The notes beneath the pieces are model-generated. The model saw only the letters and a program-made list of their open reading frames with translations. It ran no database searches and was not told where the DNA came from. Positions 7,800 through 17,200 of a DNA stretch of 30,892 nt are shown here, piece by piece (position 1 is the stretch's first letter; each line of letters starts with the position of its first letter). Position numbers and translations under genes: made by a program. Source of the DNA: a virus; the IMG/VR virus record IMGVR_UViG_3300031518_000006, positions 1-30,892 of that record; one strand, written 5' to 3'.

Positions 7800-8307
7800 A
7801 ATCATATCAAAAATGGATAAAAAACCACCAAAAAATTACGTTAATAATAGTGAATTTCTGGAAAAAATAAAGGAATTCAAGAAAATTTACAGAAAAGACG
7901 AAAGTACCCGTATACCAGAAGATATTGCTGAAATAATTTTAAACATTGCAACAAATTTGGCAAAATCTCCAAAATTTAGCGGATACACTTACAAAGATGA
8001 AATGATTTCTGATGCAGTTTTAAATTGTCTTGAAAAAATCCACAACTTTTCTCCTAGAAAATCATCAAATCCGTTTGCATATTTCACTCAAATCATCTAT
8101 TACGCTTTCCTCAGGCGTATTAAAGGTGAAAACAAACATTCCTATATCAAAGACAAATCTCTTCAAAAATTTCAACATAGAATGCGCCTTGAATACAAAC
8201 ATATCAAAATCAAAGACTATCATGACACAGACAAATCTTGGGAAACGTTTGAAGAGACCCCGAGAAAAAAAGCTTCTGTTTCCCGCAAGCGCAAGAAATC
8301 TTCCTGA
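7789..8307 (+). CDS. 55: Late-transcription sigma factor gp55
   Basis: T4 gp55 is a small sigma-family protein that directs host RNA polymerase to TATAAATA late promoters. The match is direct: YVNNSEFLEKIKEFK (about 18-32) aligns with the T4 N-terminal motif, and FSGYTYKDEMISDAVLNCLEKIHNF followed by NPFAYFTQIIYYAFLRRIK (about 63-112) is the sigma region 2-like core. The second in-frame ATG (7813, M9) gives MDKKPPKNYVNN, whose distance to YVNN resembles that of T4 gp55, so the true product may be 164 aa. The C-terminus is odd: T4 gp55 ends in a hydrophobic/acidic clamp-binding tail, while this one ends in basic KASVSRKRKKSS; SWETFEE (about 150-156) is the only acidic-aromatic stretch near it. 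It precedes gp47 by 19 nt. Confidence 0.93.
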   Translation: MATLIISKMDKKPPKNYVNNSEFLEKIKEFKKIYRKDESTRIPEDIAEIILNIATNLAKSPKFSGYTYKDEMISDAVLNCLEKIHNFSPRKSSNPFAYFTQIIYYAFLRRIKGENKHSYIKDKSLQKFQHRMRLEYKHIKIKDYHDTDKSWETFEETPRKKASVSRKRKKSS

Positions 8308-8326
8308 TTTCGAAGGAGTTTGATTA

Positions 8327-9442
8327 ATGACAAAAAAGACTCTTGTTTTTGGCGATATGCATTTCGGCATTCGCGGAGATTCCAAACATTTTCTTGATTA
8401 TCAGAAAAAAATTTCAGAAGAAATGATTTTTCCGTTCATTGATCAAAATTTTCAAGTTATTGAAAAAATGATTTTCTTGGGTGATATTTTTGACAAACGA
8501 AGACAAATCAATGTATTTACACTTGGCAAGGTTAAAGATTTTTTTGACAAAATCAACGAATATGGTATTCCGGTATACATTATTATCGGAAATCATGACA
8601 CTTTCTTCAAAAATACAAATGAAATCAATTCTCCATTCATGATTTTTGACAAATATGAAAATATTACTGTAATTGATAAAATTCCTGTTGAAGATGGTAA
8701 TAACATTTATTGTCCTTGGATCAATGACAGCAACAGAGAACAATGTATGAAAATGTTGTCTGAAACACAGGCAAAATATGTCTTTGGCCATTTTGAGATT
8801 AATAATGCTCAATTGGTAGGAAACACCCGGTGTGATTTTGGTATTGATGATTCATTTTTCAACAAATTCAAGTATGTATTCAGTGGACATTTCCATTTTC
8901 GGCAGGCTTTTAAAAATATTCTGTACACTGGTTGTTTGTGGGAACTTTCCCGCGATGATATGATACAAACCAAAGGGTTTTTTGTTCTTGAGAAAGAAAA
9001 TGGAGAAATCAAAAACATTGAGTTTGTTCCAATCACAGACAAATACAAGATTTTTCACACTATAACCTATGAAGATGAATTGAAACCCCTTCCTAATGAA
9101 AAATCTCCAAATTTTGAAGAATTCAGAAAAAAATATGAAAATACCTTTGTCAAGGTAATCATTAAAAGTTGTAAAAACAAGGTATTATGGGCCAAATTTC
9201 TTTCACGTTTGGAAGCAATGTCTCCGGCAGAAATCGTTTTTGTAGACAATACAGAAGATAATTCTGAAGGAAAAGATTCTGTAGAAGAATTTATCAAACA
9301 CACACAAAATACCGACTTGCTGGATGTGGTAAAATATTACCTTGACGAGTCTTTTAAGGATTCTCCAGAAAAAGTAAAGGAAATTTTTGAAGAATTCAAG
9401 AAAATTTATCAGGAATCTCTTGAAAACGAGGTGAACGAATGA
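8327..9442 (+). CDS. 47: Recombination nuclease subunit gp47 (SbcD/Mre11 type)
   Basis: Calcineurin-like metallophosphatase of the Mre11/SbcD family; with gp46 it resects DNA ends for recombination-dependent replication. Metal-binding motifs are in order: GDMH (9-12), GDIFD (52-56), GNHD (88-91), GHFE (154-157) and GHFH (187-190). The length of 371 aa is close to that of T4 gp47. The C-terminal 130 residues are the usual variable, partner-binding part. It starts at an ATG with AAGGAG 9 nt upstream and overlaps gp46 by 4 nt (ATGA), typical coupling for this pair. All catalytic residues I can check are present, so it should be active. Confidence 0.97.
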   Translation: MTKKTLVFGDMHFGIRGDSKHFLDYQKKISEEMIFPFIDQNFQVIEKMIFLGDIFDKRRQINVFTLGKVKDFFDKINEYGIPVYIIIGNHDTFFKNTNEINSPFMIFDKYENITVIDKIPVEDGNNIYCPWINDSNREQCMKMLSETQAKYVFGHFEINNAQLVGNTRCDFGIDDSFFNKFKYVFSGHFHFRQAFKNILYTGCLWELSRDDMIQTKGFFVLEKENGEIKNIEFVPITDKYKIFHTITYEDELKPLPNEKSPNFEEFRKKYENTFVKVIIKSCKNKVLWAKFLSRLEAMSPAEIVFVDNTEDNSEGKDSVEEFIKHTQNTDLLDVVKYYLDESFKDSPEKVKEIFEEFKKIYQESLENEVNE

Positions 9443-11175
9443 TTGAATTCAAAAAGGTAAGATACAAGAATTTCCTGAGTTCCGGTAATACTTTTCAGGA
9501 ACTTGCCCTGAATGAGGCAAAGACAACTCTCATTTATGGCAAAAATGGAAGTGGAAAAAGCATGATTACTGATGCAATTACTTATGCTTTATATGGAAAA
9601 CCCTTTCGAAAGATTAACAAGCCGCAATTAATTAACAATTATAATAAAAACAATATGGTGGTTGAGCTTGAATTTTCTTTGGGAAATAATAAAGAATACA
9701 AAGTTGTGCGGGGGCAGCGTCCCAATATTTTTGAGATTTATGAAAACGGAAAGTTGATGGATCAACCCAGTTCTGTTTATGATTATCAGGATTATTTTGT
9801 TAATAATATTCTAAAAATGAATTATAAGTCATTTACACAAATTGTTGTGGTTGGTTCAGCAACATATGTTCCTTTTATGCAATTAACCCCGAACGACCGC
9901 CGGGCAGTAGTGGAAGATTTGTTAAATATTGATATTATCAGCAAGATGAATGTTGTATTAAAGAAAAAAATTTCAGAGCATAATGACAAATTAAACAAAA
10001 TCAATAATGAAATCAATCTGTTACGGGAAAAAATCAAGATCCATAATGAGTATATCAAGACAAATTTGGAGACGCTGGAAAGCAGTATTAATGAAACAGA
10101 AAAATTGCTTTTGGAAACAACCCAAAAATTGAAAGAAAAGGAAGCTGAAGAAGCTGCCTGTCTGGAAGAATTGCAGAAAATTGAAGATGCCAAGAAAGCC
10201 TTGACAAAATATCTTGAAATTCAGCAAAAATTGATGGAATCTCAGACAGAACTTGCAAAAAAGTACAAAAATATACAAAAATTCCTTACTGCATTTCTTG
10301 AAGAAGGTTCAGTTTGTCCAAGATGTTTGCAACCTATTGCAGAAGAACATCGAATGAAAATCCAGAAAGAAAAGGAAAATGATCTAAAAGAATTTGAAGC
10401 ATTGTTGGAAGAAATTCAAACCAAACTGATTGAAATTGCTCCCAAACTTGAACAATACAAGGAATTGGAAAAGGCCAGTTCAGAGAAAACAAATCAATTG
10501 ATTCGCCTTAAGCAGGATTATAACAGCATCAAATTGTACATTCAAAAGCTTCAAAAGGATTATGAACGCGTGACAGAAAACAAGAAGAAAATTCTTTCTT
10601 CAATTGAAGAAAATATAACAGAAGACCATTTAAAATTGGGAACGTTGGTAGAAACTCAAAAAGAAATGTTGCATAAAGAAGAAATTTATGACAACATTTT
10701 GTCCATTTTGAGAGATGATGGAATAAAAACAAAAATTATCCGTTATTATTTGCCAACAATGAATATGCTTATCAACAAGTATCTGTCTTTGATGAATTTC
10801 AACATCGGGTTCCATCTTACTGAAAATTTTGAAGAAGTGATAAAAAACCTCTCCAAAGAAGGATTTTCTTACGAAAATTTCTCTGAAGGAGAAAAGCTCC
10901 GCATTGATTTGGCCATTTTGTTTGCTTGGAGAGAACTTACAAAAAACAAGACAAATATGATGTCCAATTTGTTGATTATGGATGAAATAATGGATAGTTC
11001 TCTGGATAGCAACGGAACAGAAGATTTTCTGAATATTGTTCTGAAAGTAGTGGAAAAAGGAACCAATGTGTTCATCATTTCACACAAAGATGAACAAATC
11101 ATGGACAAGTTTGATGCAGCAATTTATTGTGAAAAACCGGATGGAAGATTTACCAGAATGAGAAGAATTTTTTAA
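9439..11175 (+). CDS. 46: Recombination nuclease ATPase gp46 (SbcC/Rad50 type)
   Basis: Rad50/SbcC-like ATPase that partners gp47. Walker A is GKNGSGKS (34-41), preceded by the typical FKKVRYKNFLSSG start. Two long coiled-coil arms (about 165-290 and 305-425) flank a zinc hook CPRC (293-296). The ABC signature FSEGEK (481-486), Walker B LLIMDE (511-516) with D-loop SSLD, and the switch His in SHK (548-550) follow. The length of 578 aa is close to T4 gp46 (about 560). GAGGTGA lies just before the ATG inside the end of gp47. Its stop is only 3 nt from the end of the oppositely oriented gene, with no terminator visible between them. Confidence 0.97.
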   Translation: MIEFKKVRYKNFLSSGNTFQELALNEAKTTLIYGKNGSGKSMITDAITYALYGKPFRKINKPQLINNYNKNNMVVELEFSLGNNKEYKVVRGQRPNIFEIYENGKLMDQPSSVYDYQDYFVNNILKMNYKSFTQIVVVGSATYVPFMQLTPNDRRAVVEDLLNIDIISKMNVVLKKKISEHNDKLNKINNEINLLREKIKIHNEYIKTNLETLESSINETEKLLLETTQKLKEKEAEEAACLEELQKIEDAKKALTKYLEIQQKLMESQTELAKKYKNIQKFLTAFLEEGSVCPRCLQPIAEEHRMKIQKEKENDLKEFEALLEEIQTKLIEIAPKLEQYKELEKASSEKTNQLIRLKQDYNSIKLYIQKLQKDYERVTENKKKILSSIEENITEDHLKLGTLVETQKEMLHKEEIYDNILSILRDDGIKTKIIRYYLPTMNMLINKYLSLMNFNIGFHLTENFEEVIKNLSKEGFSYENFSEGEKLRIDLAILFAWRELTKNKTNMMSNLLIMDEIMDSSLDSNGTEDFLNIVLKVVEKGTNVFIISHKDEQIMDKFDAAIYCEKPDGRFTRMRRIF

Positions 11176-11178
11176 AAA

Positions 11179-12201
11179 TTATGAAATTTCAACAGTATCT
11201 TCTCCATATGGAACAAACAGAGTAAAATTTTTGGCGGCAGGATTGTTCCGTGAAACACCTTTCAGTTTTAAGCCGATGATTGTTCCCGGTTCATTCAAGT
11301 ACCGGGCATCATGCTTATCACCATCTTCAACTTTGTAGCGTTTTCCTGTTTCTTTGTCAATAACCCATTTTGGCAATGGTTGAGATTTTGGTTTTTCCAA
11401 AGCAAAGGTTACAGCAACATTTCCGCCTCTTTCAAGATAATCCCGGCACTCTTTCCAGTTGGATCTTGCAGGGCCTGTATAAGAAAGTGTCAAATGATAA
11501 TTGAGAGGCAATTCCTTTTTTGTTCTTTGTGGAATTTTTGTATAATCATAAAATTGTACATCTGGAAACAAATCAAACAACTCCTGAGAAATAGTTTCCC
11601 AAGGAATATCAGATGTACCATTAAGTCTGACAGCAAGAAGTTTTCCTTCTGCTTCAGCTTTTTCATTGTATTCAACAATTTCTCCGGCCAGTTTGTAAAT
11701 AAATTCTTTTGGGTGATTAAACATAAATTTGGTCTTGTTTTTCTGGGACTGTTGTACATTGGAATATCTCATATTTCCGGCAGTTTTTCCCAGACAAATC
11801 TGTTCACAATCTGGAGTAGAACAGGGACAAATATCAATTCCTGAAGATGTGGAAGGTGCCAAAAAAAGACCTACAGTATATACTGTATCCAAATCACTTG
11901 TTTTTTCCAACTTTTTATTTCCACTTTCTGGTGTTAACAACTGGTTTGGATAAATTTTGTTAGCTTCTTTCTTGAGTCGTTTAATTTCCTGATATGATTT
12001 TCCTTTTAGTTCTCTGACAGCTTCAAGAACCTGTTTTCTAAATTCATACCAAGAAAATTTCTTTTCCTTTTTATCATCCAAAACAGGAGGAAGTTCAACT
12101 TCTTCTGCAAGAAGGAAAAATTTTTCAATTGGAAAATAATATTGTTTATATTCAGTTTTTCTTACATATTCAAGAAATTTAGATAACCTTGAGTTCGCCA
12201 T
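11179..12201 (-). CDS. GP88/DUF7227-like cysteine-cluster protein
   Basis: 340 residues. The core matches, from memory, a phage protein family called GP88 or DUF7227: LFLAPSTSSG (112-121), a cysteine cluster CPCSTPDCEQIC (Cys125, 127, 132, 136), KTAGNMRYSNVQQSQKNKT (139-157), AVRLNGTSDIPWE (190-202), DVQFYDYTKIP (214-224), NYHLTLS (234-240), NVAVTF and DGDKHDARYL (293-302). The four cysteines suggest a metal or Fe-S site; the reaction is unknown to me. The N-terminal 100 residues are a charged helical extension. The ATG overlaps the end of the fibre gene by 23 nt with no strong ribosome site, so translation is probably coupled. Being last in a late unit, it may be a minor late product rather than a tail part. 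Confidence 0.85.
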   Translation of the reverse strand: MANSRLSKFLEYVRKTEYKQYYFPIEKFFLLAEEVELPPVLDDKKEKKFSWYEFRKQVLEAVRELKGKSYQEIKRLKKEANKIYPNQLLTPESGNKKLEKTSDLDTVYTVGLFLAPSTSSGIDICPCSTPDCEQICLGKTAGNMRYSNVQQSQKNKTKFMFNHPKEFIYKLAGEIVEYNEKAEAEGKLLAVRLNGTSDIPWETISQELFDLFPDVQFYDYTKIPQRTKKELPLNYHLTLSYTGPARSNWKECRDYLERGGNVAVTFALEKPKSQPLPKWVIDKETGKRYKVEDGDKHDARYLNEPGTIIGLKLKGVSRNNPAAKNFTLFVPYGEDTVEIS

Positions 12202-14041
12202 AAACTGTTGTTACTCCTGTTCCGTCGATTATAACCCGGTTATTTCCAGCAGTACTTAGATAAATTGAACCATTTTCCAAATTGCTAATTACTATCCCTC
12301 CGGTTCCTCTATTAAAAATGTTCAATACTCCATTAGCCCCGGCTTCTCTTATAATTCTGGAATCATACAATGTATATGTTCCAGATTCTGAAAAGAAATC
12401 AAGAATTGAATTTCTGTCACCAGAACCAGAATTGGAAATAGAAATTCTTGAAGATGTAATATAATTATCTCTGATAAGAACATCACCATAAAATGTAGAT
12501 GATACAGAATATGTTGTAGTTCCAATATAAAATTGTCCTGATGTATTCAAACGTATAAGATCTTGTGATCCAAATTGGAAACTAAACCATCCATTTTCCA
12601 ATTTGGTAAAATATACACTTCCCGTCCCTCTATAAGTGAATACAGTATTTCCATTAGCTCCAGCTTCTCTTACAATACTCATACCGGGATCATAAGTTGT
12701 ATTGGTATGAAATGTAATTGAAGCTTGTCTGTTACCAGAACCGTTTGTATTAATTGCAACAGTTGAACTGGAAATTGTTGTATTATCTGCATTAATTGTT
12801 CCTGCAACATAAAGCAACGATCTTTTAGATGTAGTTCCGATAGATACATTACCATCACTAAAAATTGTCATTCTTTCAATATTAGATGTAGTCTGTGTAG
12901 TATAAAAGCTGATTTTTCCGGGATATGCTGAATCAGAAAATGTTCCGTCAGCAGCACAAACAATTGCCGCAGATTCTCCAACAGTTGTTGTTCCATATCC
13001 ATAAAAAAGCACTTTTCCAAGAAAATCATTAGTAACAATATTTGGGTTTTTCTTTCTTATAAATGCTATAGTACCAGATTGAATAGGATTTGCGTTTGCT
13101 GCTATTGCATAAATATGAAAATTTGTAAGATCAATATATGCACCACCAAATTCTAAAAAGTGATCTGAAACTTTTACTGAAAGATTGGAAGAAAATGTTG
13201 CTGTGCTCGCTGTAACACTATTTCCACTAACAGTTCCGGTAGCGCTTAAAGTTGTTCCTGAAATTGTTCCTGTTGAGTTAATATTGTTTACAAATAGTGT
13301 ATTGGAAATTGTGGTTTGACCTTGAATATTTGTTGTACCGGAAACAGTCAATGATGTTAAAGTGCCAACACTTTGCAGGTTACTGGAAACAATACCGGAA
13401 CCAAGAGAAGTTGATGTTAAAACCGAAATACCATTAATTCTGTAAGATCCTGTTGTATTTACATCTCCTGATACGTCTAATTTGTATGAAGGATTCAATT
13501 GTCCAATACCAACATTACTTGATGTTGAATCTACAACCAATTTATTTGGTGCAACCGTTAAACCACCAGCAATATTTAAAACGTTTGTTGTATAATTGAA
13601 AGTTAATCCAGACGAAGCTCCAAATACTCCATTCTGGTTGTATTGAACCTGAGTATTAGAGCCAGCAGCAGCCTGAGATGTCTGAATGGATGAAATTTTT
13701 GCCTTTTTAAGAGCATTTCCTGTACTGTCAAAAATCATTACATAGTCGTTTGAAGATGCAATTGGTTTTTCTGTCAGGTCTGTAATTATTTCATTATTTA
13801 CAGAAAAAGAAACTGTAGTTGCAGTTTGGGCACCTAAAGTAATGGGGCCTGTCAGTGTTTTATTGGTATAATTACTATCCCAAACAACAATCTGGGAAGT
13901 GTTAGGAGTTCCCTGTGTAACAATAGATCCTGAAGTTGCAATAAATTCTTCTACTACGTTAATAATAGAATTCGTTTTTTCAGCCCAAACTGAAAGATTG
14001 TCTCTGGCGTTTAAACGGATCAGTTTTACTGCTTTTGCCAT
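12179..14041 (-). CDS. Tail fibre protein
   Basis: 620 residues, rich in Ser, Thr, Gly and Asn, with the beta-structured low-complexity repeats typical of trimeric phage fibres: NVGIGQLNPSYKLDVSGDV (176-194), SVGTLTSLTVSGTTNIQ (224-240) and further SGTT/STGT strands to about 290. The N-terminal 35 residues (KAVKLIRLNARDNLSVWAEK and on) are helical and probably attach to the baseplate. From about 433 a module NGSGxR...REAGANG...RGTG...LENG occurs twice. The C-terminus simply ends in a strand (VYGELKVI), with no recognisable S74 chaperone or collagen-like region. GATAAATA lies 6 nt before the ATG. Target receptor unknown. It is preceded by a 54-aa coiled-coil gene, a candidate helper or linker. 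Confidence 0.85.
   Translation of the reverse strand: MAKAVKLIRLNARDNLSVWAEKTNSIINVVEEFIATSGSIVTQGTPNTSQIVVWDSNYTNKTLTGPITLGAQTATTVSFSVNNEIITDLTEKPIASSNDYVMIFDSTGNALKKAKISSIQTSQAAAGSNTQVQYNQNGVFGASSGLTFNYTTNVLNIAGGLTVAPNKLVVDSTSSNVGIGQLNPSYKLDVSGDVNTTGSYRINGISVLTSTSLGSGIVSSNLQSVGTLTSLTVSGTTNIQGQTTISNTLFVNNINSTGTISGTTLSATGTVSGNSVTASTATFSSNLSVKVSDHFLEFGGAYIDLTNFHIYAIAANANPIQSGTIAFIRKKNPNIVTNDFLGKVLFYGYGTTTVGESAAIVCAADGTFSDSAYPGKISFYTTQTTSNIERMTIFSDGNVSIGTTSKRSLLYVAGTINADNTTISSSTVAINTNGSGNRQASITFHTNTTYDPGMSIVREAGANGNTVFTYRGTGSVYFTKLENGWFSFQFGSQDLIRLNTSGQFYIGTTTYSVSSTFYGDVLIRDNYITSSRISISNSGSGDRNSILDFFSESGTYTLYDSRIIREAGANGVLNIFNRGTGGIVISNLENGSIYLSTAGNNRVIIDGTGVTTVYGELKVI
12269..12745 (-). repeat. 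Duplicated receptor-end module in the fibre
   Basis: Two protein-level copies with a period of about 106 residues: NGSGNR (433-438), REAGANG (458-464), RGTG (471-474), LENG (481-484); then SGSGDR (538-543), REAGANG (565-571), RGTG (578-581), LENG (588-591). The motifs are conserved in order and spacing, while the residues between them have diverged. Confidence 0.8.
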
Positions 14042-14046
14042 ATATT

Positions 14047-14211
14047 TTATTTATCCTTGGACAACAATTTGGTTTCCAGTTGTTCAATACGCCGTTCCAA
14101 AGCCCGGATTCTTCTTAACAATTCCTTCATAATTCCATCTTTTTTGACAATCAAAGCCATTGTTTCAGGATCTCTATAAATTTGCTTTTCTTCTGTTTTG
14201 ATGTAATCCAT
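14047..14211 (-). CDS. 54-aa coiled-coil protein between fibre and DUF4815 genes
   Basis: A short gene that begins MDYIKTEEKQIYRDPETMAL and continues into a heptad-rich basic helix (RRIRALERRIEQLETKLL), ending DK and TAA. GGAG lies about 8 nt before the ATG, overlapping the stop of the DUF4815 gene 6 nt away. The gene fills nearly all of the 176-nt space between its neighbours on the same strand, and its stop region contains the promoter-like element of the fibre gene. Likely a small structural or assembly helper for the fibre or baseplate; this is inferred from position only. Confidence 0.75.
   Translation of the reverse strand: MDYIKTEEKQIYRDPETMALIVKKDGIMKELLRRIRALERRIEQLETKLLSKDK
14048..14055 (-). 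promoter_or_regulatory. Late-promoter-like GATAAATA before the fibre gene
   Basis: GATAAATA on the minus strand overlaps the end of the 54-aa gene and is followed by AAATAT (6 nt) and the fibre ATG. It has one mismatch to TATAAATA. No Shine-Dalgarno lies between it and the ATG; AAGGA is present only about 15 nt upstream, overlapping the element. Confidence 0.5.
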
Positions 14212-14217
14212 ATAAAA

Positions 14218-17200
14218 TTACTCCAAAGCAAGAATTCTTAGACGTTTTACCTTTGGAACAACACAGGTGTTGGAAGAAAGAAGTACAATTTTTACCTGAA
14301 ATTCAATAAAATTACCAATATTTGTTACCGGATTACCTGAAGCATCTGATGGAACAAAACACACTTCGAAGAAATCGGATTCTTTATTGGAATAAACTGA
14401 ATTAATATTGTCTGTAGGAACAGTTTTTTCCCAAGATTTCTCATAAATTGTTCCAGCGTCTGATTCCCTCAAAACCCGATAAAACACTTTAACATCAGTG
14501 TTCTGAGGCCTGTACATATCAAGATAAATTCTCAGATAATTGGAAACGTCAGTTAATGTTACTTTCTTTGTAATATACCGGGCATATGCTTCACCACCAG
14601 TAGCATTTGTTTCAAATGTTGAAGTAATTGCAGGACTGTTAATAATATTTTCTACAGCTACAAAATAATTTCGTTGCAGATTGATTACTGGAGATACAAA
14701 TTGACCCAGTGTATCTGCTGTTCCATAAATTCCTATACGGAAACTTTCATTTGCAACATCAATTTGACATGGAGTGGGCAATTCATAATTGTTACCGGGA
14801 GTAAATGGCGTTTCCGATCCCAAAGATCCTGAACCATATTGTTTTGCTCTAAAAGTATAAGAAAGTCTTATATTGTTGAATGGATTGAATACAGACAAAC
14901 TTGTACGGAACAGATTCATAATATTTCTTGCATCTGAAGCATTTTCTATATCAGCTTTTCTCAAAACACCAAGCAACGAGCCTTGTGTTATTGTTTCTGT
15001 TACTGAATTAGACAAAGTAATTTTGTTTTCAACGTAATTTATTCCTGTAATTGTTGTATTGGCAGGAATTCCTGAACCACTTACAATAGAACCAATAACA
15101 ATATTACGTTCAGTCAAATTTCCGGCTCTGATAATATTACCACTTGAAACATTTTCAAGAACCGGAATTGTAACGTAAATATCAGGCTCTGTTGAGGGGT
15201 TCAGGAAATCTGTCAAAACCATGTTAAAGGTTGTTCCGGTGAAATTACACATTTTGATTGTAAATTTCAGATCCTGTGTCTGTTCAGCCGTCCATGTAGA
15301 AGCGTTTTGTGACTTGAAAAAGCTTCCGACATAAGGCTGTTCGGAAATTAATGTATTGGTGGAAATTTCCTTTTCGCCAATTTCTGCAACCCAGACTTCA
15401 TATTTGTTACTGTTGGAGATCAAAACAATAGAATATTCTCCGGGTTTCAAATATACTGGAGCAGGAAAACTGAATGTTGTTGCGACGCTTCCGTCTTGGC
15501 TTGTTGAAACCTGAGAAGCTGGTTTCAGAACTTCTACAAGAATTTCAATATTGGAAGGATATCCATTTACATTTTCTCTGATTTGCAGAATAACCGGAAT
15601 GGCATTGTCTTTACTTGCAAAGAAAATATCAATTTCCTTGATGAAAAGCCCGTTTGGATAAATTACAGGATCAACAAAAAAGCTTTGTGCCAGAGGATCA
15701 ACAGGTTGTACTACAGTTTGAATTTGTGAAGTTTCAAAACCAATGGAAGCTGTTTGAATGTTGAGTGTAACTTTTTCTTCTTCAAGACCTTGTGCAAAAT
15801 ACTTTGCTTCAGCAAAGGTGGTTTCCTGAGATCTGTTATTTGTAGAACTGTCTGTCAGCCGGAACAAACGTTCTCCGGTAAGGAATTTATTGGCAGGAAT
15901 ATTGAAAGTTCCACTTACTTCTCCGGCACTATTGGTAATCAAAGTGCTTGGAGTAATATATTGGGAAACCGGGACATCATCAAAAAATGCATATACTTGT
16001 GTATCCGGCTTCAGACCTTTTGCAGTAAAGGTTACAGTTCTTGGCCTGATATAAGGAATATAATCTACATTAACAACAACATCCCCAAGATTCGTATTTT
16101 GAATTTGAATTGTAGGACGAAGAACTGTTTGTGTTTGAACAAGTGCTCCGGTAGGTCTGTTTACAACCTGTTGTGTTCTCTGAAGCCGGGCAGGAATTAC
16201 TGCTGTAGCTCGTTCGGAACCATCGATTTGCCGTTGCCACGCTACATAAACAGGAGTTTGCAAAGCCTGTCCTGTGAATGGATCAGTCCAAGACAAACGC
16301 ATTGAACCGCCATTTCTTATCCATAGTTCTAGATTACCAAAACTGAGAAGATCAGGCTCCCAAGTTTCTCTTTCTTCAATAACTTCTTCAAATTGTTGTT
16401 GTGTTTGTGTATTGATAACCCAATTTCCGCTCCAGTTTGTATTCCAATCATTAAAATTGGTATTCCAAGGTATTGAACCAAAACTGATATTATTGTTTAA
16501 ATTATTAATATTATTAATATTTGTTGGACGAATCTTGGTGTCTTTCCAAATATCAGAAGACGGATTCAGTGTAACAGAACCTCTCCAGAGGAATACCGAA
16601 TACGGGTTTACATTTACCTTTCGGCTGGCTTTGTTCTGAACAATGTAATTTTGAAGCGTATAGGTTCTTGTAGCAATTCCGTTGCTATGCACAATCATAT
16701 TGTTATATGAAAGAGGATAAAGCGTAAATGCTCTTTGTTTGAACAGTGGTCTCAGCTCTTTCTTTGTAATATCAATAGAGCATTTGTAATCAGGATTTGT
16801 AATTTCTCCTATATTGTGTCCTTCAAAAGAGTCAACAAGAATACCATTTTTGAAACGCGTGTTTCCATCAGTATCTTTTACTTCCATTGCCACAATGGAA
16901 CTTTCAACAAGAGACAAACTGGTATAATATTCAATATTTTCAATACGCTTTTCCAGTTTTCCAATATCACGCATGGTATACCGTTTATTTTCAATATATT
17001 TAATTTTTGTACTGTTCTTGTTGTTTGTATATGGACTCAAATAAATTGTGTACAAAGTCATGCCATAATCAACATCTGCCGGAGGTTTTGGATTTCTGGC
17101 ACTTGAGCCTTCCAATACGGCAAATTCTCCATCAGCAGTAGCTATAATTTTTACAATTTTTGCAAGATAATAGGAAAGATCAACACTTAACAGACTATAT

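Noticed and set aside
11166-11182. AT-rich near-palindrome at the gp46/GP88-like junction as a terminator
   Set aside because: There is no GC stem, only A and T runs, so it cannot be supported as a rho-independent terminator.
11311-11844. 177-codon rightward open frame opposite the GP88-like gene
   Set aside because: Composition (Phe/Ile/Cys-rich, no motifs) is that of a shadow frame; the opposite strand encodes a recognisable conserved family.
15754-16305. 183-codon rightward open frame opposite the DUF4815 gene
   Set aside because: Shadow of a well-supported gene, with no ribosome site or plausible protein character.
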